Positions 54,540 through 61,367 of a DNA stretch of 64,000 bases are shown piece by piece. The translations under genes were made by a program, and so were the position numbers. Positions within the stretch are counted from its first letter, which is position 1; every line of letters begins with the position of its first letter. The notes under the pieces were generated by a model. That model ran no database searches. It was not told the DNA's origin and was given only the letters and a program-made list of their open reading frames with translations. Where the stretch lies: the NCBI RefSeq assembly GCF_029392815.1, contig NZ_CP113942.1, positions 1,612,001 through 1,676,000 of the forward strand, written 5' to 3'. This DNA comes from Bifidobacterium sp. ESL0682. GTDB taxonomy: Bacteria > Actinomycetota > Actinomycetes > Actinomycetales > Bifidobacteriaceae.

Positions 54540-56450
54540 TCAGCGCATCGAACGATTAATCGCGGAGATAATCGCCTTCAGCGAGCTGGTGGTAATCGAC
54601 GAATCAATGCCGACACCCCAGATAATCTGAGCGTTGGCCTCGCCGCCGATCTGGCATTCGATATACGAGGCGGCCATAGCGTCGGTGCCTGCGGTCATGG
54701 CATGCTCGGCGTAATCCATGACGCTGACGACCAAGCCGATTGAAGAAAGTGCATTGAGGAATGCATCAAGCGGACCGTTGCCGGCTCCGGAAACCTCGCG
54801 CTCGATCGGGTCGGCACCCGGTTCGGCGCCGCGGTCGAGCAGCTTGGCCTTGAGCACGGTGTCGGAACCATCCGCACCGGAGCTGACCGAGACATTGAGC
54901 AGCTTCAAGCGGCCCCAAGTCTCGAGGCTGTCGTCGCTCTCGTCGCCCACAGCCTCGCTGGCCGCGAACGCACCGTTCTCCTCGATGGGCAGGTATTCGT
55001 CTTTGAAGAGACGCCAAATCTCGTCGTCCTTGACCTCTTTGTCGGTCGTGTCGGCGTAGTTCTGGACGACCTTCTCGAACTCAATCTGCAAGCGCTTGGG
55101 CAGGTCGAGATTGTGGTTGGTCTTGAGCAAGTAGGCCATGCCGCCCTTGCCGGACTGCGAGTTGACGCGGATGATGGCCTTGTAGCTGCGGCCGATATCC
55201 TTCGGGTCGATAGGCAGGTAAGGCACGAGCCAGATGAAATCGTCGAGGTTGGCTCCTGCGCGTTCGGCCGCAGCCTGACGGGCTTCGAGCCCCTTCTTGA
55301 TGGCATCCTGATGGGAGCCGGAGAAGGCGGTGAACACAAAGTTGCCAGCATACGGATGACGCTCGGAGATGGTGAGCTGGTTGCAGTATTCGACGGTCTT
55401 GCGAATCTTCGGCACATCGGAATAATCGATCTGCGGATCGACACCCTGTGTGAGCATGTTGAGACCCACGGTAACCAGGTCAACGTTGCCGGTGCGTTCG
55501 CCGTTGCCCAGCAGGCAGCCCTCGACGCGGTCGGCACCAGCCAGCACGGCCAGTTCGGTGGCGGCGACACCCATGCCTTCGTCATTGTGCGGATGCAACG
55601 AAAGAACGATGGAATCGCGGTCTTTCAGGTTGTTGGAGACGTATTCGACCTCGTCGGCAAAAACGTTCGGAGTGGTCATCTCGACGGTGGCCGGCAGATT
55701 GATGATCATCTTGTGGTCGGGCGTCGGCTTGATGACGTCGATGACGGCATTGCACACCTCAACGGCGTAATCCGGCTCAGTGCCCGTGAAGGACTCCGGC
55801 GAATACTCGTAATACAGGTCGGTACCCTCAGCCGCACCTTCAAGGTCCTTGCAAAGCTCGGCTGCGTCGGTCGCGAGCTTCTTGATGCCTTCCTTGTCCT
55901 TGCGGAAGACGACTTCACGCTGCAGGACAGAAACGGAATTGTAGAAATGCACCACGGCACGCTTGGCACCACGCAGGCATTCATAGGTCTTGCGAATCAG
56001 ATGCTCGCGGGCCTGGGTGAGCACGACGATGGTAACGTCGTCCGGAATGAGTTCACGTTCAATGAGCAAACGTACAAAATCGTAATCCGTGTCGGAAGCC
56101 GACGGGAAACCGACCTCAATCTCCTTGAAGCCCATGGAAATCAAAAGGTTCCAGAAGCGCAGCTTGCGCTCGGAATCCATGGGGTTGACCAGAGCCTGAT
56201 TGCCGTCACGCAAATCGACCGAGCACCAACGCGGCGCACGGCGCAGCCTCTTATCCGGCCAGGTGCGCTCAGGATAGTCGAACGGAATCTGCTTATCATA
56301 CGCGACATATTTCGTGTACGGCATCTTGCTGGGCTTCTGCGGTTCTCCCACGAAACGCGGCGGAGGCAGCAGCAGGTCGTTGTTACCTCCATTGGACTGT
56401 GCGGCGACTGCCGCGAGATCGAATACTGATGATTCTTGATCCTGACCCAT
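54540..56450 (-). CDS. leuA: 2-isopropylmalate synthase
   Basis: A 636-residue enzyme of the long actinobacterial LeuA class. It condenses acetyl-CoA with 2-oxoisovalerate, the first leucine step. The start at 56450 (MGQDQESS) follows AAGGAGGAG. Catalytic TIM-barrel marks: WCSVDLRDGNQALVNPM (metal-binding Asp), EIEVGFPSASDTD, and SLHPHNDEGMGVAATELAVL with the metal-binding His pair. The C-terminal ~190 residues are the leucine-sensing regulatory domain. Feedback control by leucine is expected. No T-box or leader peptide was seen upstream. Confidence 0.96.
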   Translation of the reverse strand: MGQDQESSVFDLAAVAAQSNGGNNDLLLPPPRFVGEPQKPSKMPYTKYVAYDKQIPFDYPERTWPDKRLRRAPRWCSVDLRDGNQALVNPMDSERKLRFWNLLISMGFKEIEVGFPSASDTDYDFVRLLIERELIPDDVTIVVLTQAREHLIRKTYECLRGAKRAVVHFYNSVSVLQREVVFRKDKEGIKKLATDAAELCKDLEGAAEGTDLYYEYSPESFTGTEPDYAVEVCNAVIDVIKPTPDHKMIINLPATVEMTTPNVFADEVEYVSNNLKDRDSIVLSLHPHNDEGMGVAATELAVLAGADRVEGCLLGNGERTGNVDLVTVGLNMLTQGVDPQIDYSDVPKIRKTVEYCNQLTISERHPYAGNFVFTAFSGSHQDAIKKGLEARQAAAERAGANLDDFIWLVPYLPIDPKDIGRSYKAIIRVNSQSGKGGMAYLLKTNHNLDLPKRLQIEFEKVVQNYADTTDKEVKDDEIWRLFKDEYLPIEENGAFAASEAVGDESDDSLETWGRLKLLNVSVSSGADGSDTVLKAKLLDRGAEPGADPIEREVSGAGNGPLDAFLNALSSIGLVVSVMDYAEHAMTAGTDAMAASYIECQIGGEANAQIIWGVGIDSSITTSSLKAIISAINRSMR

Positions 56451-56812
56451 CACTCCTCCTTTTCTTTGTGTAACGCACCGCGGGTTGCGGCACGATGTCA
56501 ACAAACGATATACGTTTCGATAAATTTAATAATCTTACGAAAGCGTATAAATGATAATAATAGGCGGCTTGCAGCAATAAATTCGCCTATATTCCACCAT
56601 TTGACGCAGAAAAACGAAATCTGCATTCACGCTCACTGCGGCCGCTCGAAGGTACTGCACGCATTCCTAGAGCTATTTTTGTTGCCCTGAGCAAGCGCAA
56701 GCTATTCCCCATTGACAATTTAGAGGAATCATTTTGGAATTGCTATGGAAACGAGAATATAGGTAACGCATAGTCAATAAACTACGGTCAACAGACAATC
56801 TCTGCGAAACAC
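56451..56812. other. 362-base intergenic gap between leuA and the DUF5701 gene
   Basis: No supported gene. It must contain the leuA promoter; the stretch nearest leuA is AT-rich. No riboswitch or attenuator fold was recognised by eye. Confidence 0.45.
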
Positions 56813-57433
56813 TCAGCGGAACAAGGAGATGCCACGACGGGCTTGGCAGTAAGCATTGCCGAGCCAAGTGTGACGAGAAGTCGGCCAAACCGAGCCCAAG
56901 CGTGGGGCATTCTGACTCATCCAAATGCTGGGCACGCGGCCGTCGGCGCTGCGGGAACCAAGCAGGTTGAATCCATTCTTCTTGACCAGCCAGTCAGGAT
57001 GCTGAGTGGCGATGGCGAGGCCTTCTTCGAGCGTCAGCGGCATGCGCTCGTCGGAATCGATGAGTTTGCGGGCGACGTCTGGTTCACGGTTGACATAGGC
57101 AGTGCCGGTGTGCGGATCGACCACCAAGTAGAACGGGCCTTCCGGCGGTTCGAAGCCGTCCTGCGGAAGGAAACTGGCGACATCGCGCGGGGGCATGGTG
57201 GTGAAGCCGGCCATGCGGTTGATGCTGGTTCGAGCAATCAACGATTCGGGGCTCACCAGTTCATGAGTTGGCACCAACAGGATGTTCTCGCCCAAATCGC
57301 TGTCTTTCAAGGCATCAATCAGCGGACGCGCGAGCGCACGGAACGCCGCCGCACTCATATCGGCCACATCGGGATAGCCCAACGCCACGATGCGGTCCAG
57401 TTGTTTCTGTGCTTCTTGAGATGCCTTCGACAT
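56813..57433 (-). CDS. DUF5701 family protein
   Basis: A 206-residue cytoplasmic protein that I recall as DUF5701, an actinobacterial family of unknown function. Visible conserved text: QLDRIVALGYPDVADMSAAA near the start, ILLVPTHELVSPESL, PFYLVVDPHTGTAY in the middle, and DGRVPSIWMSQNAPRLG and WTLGNA-like tail text near the end. No catalytic motif or membrane segment is seen. The assignment is from memory of the family's opening and should be checked. Start at 57433 with a modest GGAA site. It stands alone between leuA and asd. Confidence 0.7.
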   Translation of the reverse strand: MSKASQEAQKQLDRIVALGYPDVADMSAAAFRALARPLIDALKDSDLGENILLVPTHELVSPESLIARTSINRMAGFTTMPPRDVASFLPQDGFEPPEGPFYLVVDPHTGTAYVNREPDVARKLIDSDERMPLTLEEGLAIATQHPDWLVKKNGFNLLGSRSADGRVPSIWMSQNAPRLGSVWPTSRHTWLGNAYCQARRGISLFR

Positions 57434-57604
57434 GGTTCCAGTATGTCACTTGCTCATGATGAAGCAGCGAGAAGATTACGATTCCAAGCCATCGTCCTTG
57501 ATTTTCATCGTAGCTAAGACGACAATGCGGTCAAAAGCACGATTTTCTGCTGTTTCGCGCTTTTGGCCGCATTGGAAAAGATACGTGTAAATGCTATGAA
57601 AACG

Positions 57605-58675
57605 TCACGCACCGAAATGCTTGCGTGCCACGATTTCGGCCAGTTCGACGGCATTGAGGGCGGCACCCTTGCGCAGGTTGTCGTTGGCGATGAAGAAGGC
57701 AAGACCCTTCTTACCGTCGACGGCCTGATCCTGACGAATGCGGCCGACGAAGCTCGGGTCCTTGCCGGCGGCCAGCTGCGGGGTGGGAATGTCATCGAGT
57801 TCGACACCCGGCGCGTCCTTCAGGACCTCACGGGCCATATCCGGCGTGACATCGTGCTCGAACTCTGCGTTGATGGACATGCCGTGGGCAGTGAAGACGC
57901 CGACGCGTACGCAAGTGCAGGAGGCGGCGAGGTTCGGCAAGTGCAGAATCTTACGGCTTTCGTTGCGCAGTTTCTGCTCTTCGTCGGTCTCTTCGCTACC
58001 GTCGTCGACAACGGCGCCGATGAATGGCACGGCGTTGAAGGCAATGGTGCGCGCAACCTTGGTGGGCTCAGGGAAATCGATGGCGGAACCGTCGAAGACC
58101 AGCTTGTCGGCGCCTTGGTCGACGGCGGCCTTGGCTTCGTTCATCAGCTGTTCGACTCCGGCGCGGCCGGCTCCGGAAACCGCCTGATAGGAACTGACAA
58201 TCAGTCGCTTCAGGCCGAAGTGAGTATCGAGCGCCTTGAGGACGGGAATGCAAGCCATGGTGGTGCAGTTCGGGTTGGCAACGATGCGGCGCGGAATGTC
58301 GTCAAGGTCATCAGGATTGGCTTCAGCCACAACCAGCGGCACGTCGTCGTGCATACGCCATTGCGAGGAATTATCGATGACATAGGCACCGGCCTCGGCG
58401 AACTTTGGCGCCCAGACCTTGGAAGTACCGCCGCCAGCAGAGAAGATGGCGATATCGATGCCGCTCAAATCGGCTTTGGCCACGTCTTCAACGACGATAT
58501 CGCGGTCACGCCACTTGAGCACGGTGCCTGCCGAATGTGAGGAAGCAAGGAAACGAAGGCCGTTGATCGGGAAATCGCGTTCGTCGAGCACGCGGCGCAT
58601 CACCATACCCACCTGCCCGGTGGCGCCCAGTACCGCGACGTTGACCTTTCGTTGCTGCCCGCTTGACTCAGCCAT
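57605..58675 (-). CDS. asd: Aspartate-semialdehyde dehydrogenase
   Basis: A 356-residue NADPH enzyme that reduces aspartyl phosphate to aspartate semialdehyde, the branch point for lysine, threonine and methionine. NADP loop VAVLGATGQVGMVMRRVL lies near residue 14. The catalytic Cys is in VANPNCTTMA and a conserved His in CVRVGVFTAHGMS. The start at 58675 follows GAGGAGG at 7 bases; an upstream frame start at 58717 has no site. It lies downstream of the two aspartokinase genes on the same strand, and its product feeds DapA (31977). Confidence 0.96.
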   Translation of the reverse strand: MAESSGQQRKVNVAVLGATGQVGMVMRRVLDERDFPINGLRFLASSHSAGTVLKWRDRDIVVEDVAKADLSGIDIAIFSAGGGTSKVWAPKFAEAGAYVIDNSSQWRMHDDVPLVVAEANPDDLDDIPRRIVANPNCTTMACIPVLKALDTHFGLKRLIVSSYQAVSGAGRAGVEQLMNEAKAAVDQGADKLVFDGSAIDFPEPTKVARTIAFNAVPFIGAVVDDGSEETDEEQKLRNESRKILHLPNLAASCTCVRVGVFTAHGMSINAEFEHDVTPDMAREVLKDAPGVELDDIPTPQLAAGKDPSFVGRIRQDQAVDGKKGLAFFIANDNLRKGAALNAVELAEIVARKHFGA

Positions 58676-58980
58676 GATAGTTCCTCCTCTAAGCGGCCGC
58701 TCGCTTCTGGCTTGCACCGCCGCAATCTCATGAAAATGTTCATCACCCGCACACGAAAACGCGGCGAGGCATTATGTGCCATATCATAGCGCGAGGTACT
58801 GCACGGTTAACGGCGCATTCGACTATGCGAGATACGGCGAAGCAGTTGCGGGAGATCACGGTTGTGTTGAGATAAGCGGCCGCAGGGCTACTGAGCTCCA
58901 AGAACCTGAAATGGCATACACGTCTTGACAGTAACGCAGAAAAACGGCTGCGACACTACTAAACTCGCGTAAAACCGCAC
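58676..58980. other. 305-base gap between the aspartokinase ACT gene and asd
   Basis: No supported gene; nothing recognisable beyond the asd ribosome site. The length suggests asd has its own promoter here rather than being read through from the ACT gene. Confidence 0.4.
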
Positions 58981-59628
58981 TCAGCGGCCGGTACCGCCGT
59001 AGACCACAGCCTCCACCTGATCGGCATCAAGGCCATAGGCGGTGTGAAGCGCACGTACCGCGTCGTCGAGCTGATCGAGCGGGACAAGAGCGGCGATGCG
59101 AATCTCAGAGGTTGAAATCATCATCACATTGATGTGTTCGGCGCTCAAGGACTCGAAGAACTTCGCGGCAAGACCGGAATGAGTTTTCATTCCTACGCCC
59201 ACCACGGCAACTTTACCGACATTCGAATTGATGAAATACGAATCGTAACCGAGATCGTCTTTCTTGCCGTCAAGGGCCTTCTCTACGGTTTTCGCTAAAG
59301 AATCGGGAACCGTGAAGGAGATATCGGCCGTGCCGGTGGACGCGCCGGCCTGCACGATCATGTCGATGTTGATGCCGCTTTTCGCCAACTCGGTGAACAC
59401 ACGCGCCGCCATGCCGGGCTCGTCGGGCACACCGCGCACGGTGACCAGGGACTCGGTGCGGTCGTGGGCCACGCCGGAAATCACCGGGGTTTCAGGACCG
59501 AGATCAGGGAAAATATCGCCCATTGATTTGGTGTTGTATGAGGCCGAGGCCTGAGCTGATTGACCGTTTTCGACCCCGGACTGGCCTTCGGACTTCACAC
59601 TCTCGCCCGCTGCATTGTCACTGCTCAT
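58981..59628 (-). CDS. Aspartokinase regulatory (ACT) subunit, encoded as a separate gene
   Basis: A 215-residue protein carrying two ACT domains that match the C-terminal half of actinobacterial LysC. The segments are VSGVAHDRTESLVTVRGVPD, SGINIDMIVQ, GKVAVVGVGMKTHSGLAAK, NVMMISTSEIRIAALV and a final EAVVYGGTGR. The ACT domains bind lysine and threonine to inhibit the kinase. A low-complexity head of about 40 residues (Ser, Gly, Gln) precedes them and is absent from ordinary LysC. AAAGGA lies 8 bases before the ATG. It starts 148 bases after the catalytic gene's stop, so in this organism LysC is split into two polypeptides. Confidence 0.88.
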   Translation of the reverse strand: MSSDNAAGESVKSEGQSGVENGQSAQASASYNTKSMGDIFPDLGPETPVISGVAHDRTESLVTVRGVPDEPGMAARVFTELAKSGINIDMIVQAGASTGTADISFTVPDSLAKTVEKALDGKKDDLGYDSYFINSNVGKVAVVGVGMKTHSGLAAKFFESLSAEHINVMMISTSEIRIAALVPLDQLDDAVRALHTAYGLDADQVEAVVYGGTGR

Positions 59629-59776
59629 TGTCGTTGTCCTTTGTTGCTGTTGTTTCTCGTGTTCTTATTGGTGCCGGCTACCAAACCGTTGAGCAGGTTG
59701 CCGTTCATGGTCGCTGAGAATTTCAAGTATTGATGTATCGCCATCGGCTGTCATTCTCATTGCCAGTCATTGATGA

Positions 59777-60540
59777 TCATTGCAGGTTCGGCAAGGTGCG
59801 AGCATCGACGCCCTCGGGAACCACCAGAGTGCCCATCCGGTGCGAGAACGAGCTGCGCACATGCAAAGGCATCTTGAAACGCTGGGCGTATTCGACGCAA
59901 CGCAAGGCCAGCACTTTCGAGCCGCACGAGGCCATTTCGAGAATCGCGTCGTAGCTGATGGAGGGGATGCGCTTGGCGGTAGGAACGATCCGGGGATCGG
60001 CGGTGAAAATTCCATCCACGTCCGTATAGATTTCGCAGATATCGGCGCCAAGAGCCACCGCGAGCGCCACCGCTGAAGTGTCGGAACCGCCACGGCCAAG
60101 CGTGGTGTAATCGCCGTCGGCGTTGATGCCTTGAAACCAGCGACAATGGCGACATTGCCGCCTTGCAGTGCACGAGCCACACGATCTGGCTTGACGGATT
60201 TGATGTGCGCCGCGCCAAATCGCGCGTCAGTCATGAATCCAGCCTGCGAACCGGTGAAGGAATAGGCCCGCTCACCGGTGGCATGGATGGCCATGGCCAG
60301 AAGGCTCATCGAGATACGCTCCCCTGCTGTCATCAGCATGTCCATCTCGCGGGCGGGAGGGTTGGAATCGATGCTCATGGCCTGATCGATCAGGTCGTCG
60401 GTGGTGTCGCCCATCGCCGAAACAACCACAGCCACACGGTTGCCCTTTCGTTTTGTCTCCACGATGCGTTTGGCGACGCGTTTGAGGGACTCTGCGTCCG
60501 CGACGGAAGACCCGCCGTATTTCTGCACGATAAGTGCCAC
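59777..60540 (-). CDS. lysC: Aspartokinase catalytic subunit, one frameshift in this sequence
   Basis: About 254 residues after restoring one G: the GG at 60129-60130 (CC on plus) should be GGG, giving [21 protein letters not shown]. It starts with GTG at 60540 (AAGGAA 4 bases before). Motifs: [11 protein letters not shown] (ATP/phosphate loop), [16 protein letters not shown], and [17 protein letters not shown]. It phosphorylates aspartate, the first step toward lysine, threonine and methionine. It ends after [14 protein letters not shown], just before where the ACT domains normally follow; those are in the next gene. The break is most likely a sequence error, as the text on each side is fully conserved. 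Confidence 0.92.
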
Positions 60541-60761
60541 GATGTTCCTTGTCTCTCAGGCTTTTGCGTTTAACGCATGAAAGCCGAAATCTCGCCGCCG
60601 GCCGTGACTTCAAGCCATGGAAGGCGCAATAGCCACAACCGGTTTTCGACAGTGATGATTGAATTATATGCCAGCTTGACGCCCGCAGCCGCAACACTCC
60701 ATCATACGGGCACAGAAACGCTTCATTTGAACGTTTTCCTATTCCCTATGATGGGACGCAT

Positions 60762-61364
60762 TTACGCTTCCTGCCGACCTTCCAAGGCACGACCGAGGGT
60801 GATTTCATCGGCGTACTCCAGATCGCTGCCCACCGGCAGACCACTGGCCAGGCGCGTGACCTTGAGGCCGAGCGGCGAAAGCAGACGGCTCAGGTAAGTC
60901 ACGGTGGCCTCACCCTCGATATTGGGATCAAGCGCCAGAATAATTTCTTTGACTTCGTCGGTTTTGAGCCGGTCCAACAGTTTGGGGATGGCAAGGTCGC
61001 CGGGACCGACGTTCGCCATCGGGTTGATGGCACCACCCAAAACGTGATAGACACCGTGGAACTCACGGGTACGTTCGATGCTCATCACGTCCTTGGGTTC
61101 CTCGACCACACAGATAATGGAATGGTCGCGCCGAGGGTCGGAACAAACCGGGCATGGACTGGTCTCGCACACGTTGCCGCAAATCTCGCAGAAACGCACC
61201 TTCTCCTTGACCTCACGGATGGCATCCGCCAAATCCTGCGCTTCCTCATCGCTAGCCGAAAGCAGGTAGAAGGCAATACGCTGGGCCCCTTTGGGGCCGA
61301 TACCCGGCAGACGAGCAAACCCGTCGATAAGACGCTGAATCGCGCCGTCATACGCCAAAGCCAT
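60762..61364 (-). CDS. recR: Recombination protein RecR
   Basis: A 200-residue protein, the usual length. An N-terminal helix-hairpin-helix ([20 protein letters not shown]) is followed by a zinc finger with four Cys ([19 protein letters not shown]) and a Toprim domain ([16 protein letters not shown], then [18 protein letters not shown]). It ends with [13 protein letters not shown] and a Walker B-like stretch. RecR works with RecO/RecF to load RecA on gapped DNA. It starts 3 bases after the dnaX stop, the common dnaX-recR order. Confidence 0.97.
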   Translation of the reverse strand: MALAYDGAIQRLIDGFARLPGIGPKGAQRIAFYLLSASDEEAQDLADAIREVKEKVRFCEICGNVCETSPCPVCSDPRRDHSIICVVEEPKDVMSIERTREFHGVYHVLGGAINPMANVGPGDLAIPKLLDRLKTDEVKEIILALDPNIEGEATVTYLSRLLSPLGLKVTRLASGLPVGSDLEYADEITLGRALEGRQEA

Positions 61365-61367
61365 GCT

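Noticed and set aside
56713..56741. TTGACA and TGGAAT as a plus-strand promoter in the leuA/DUF5701 gap
   Set aside because: There is no plus-strand gene downstream that it could serve, and the -10 match is poor.
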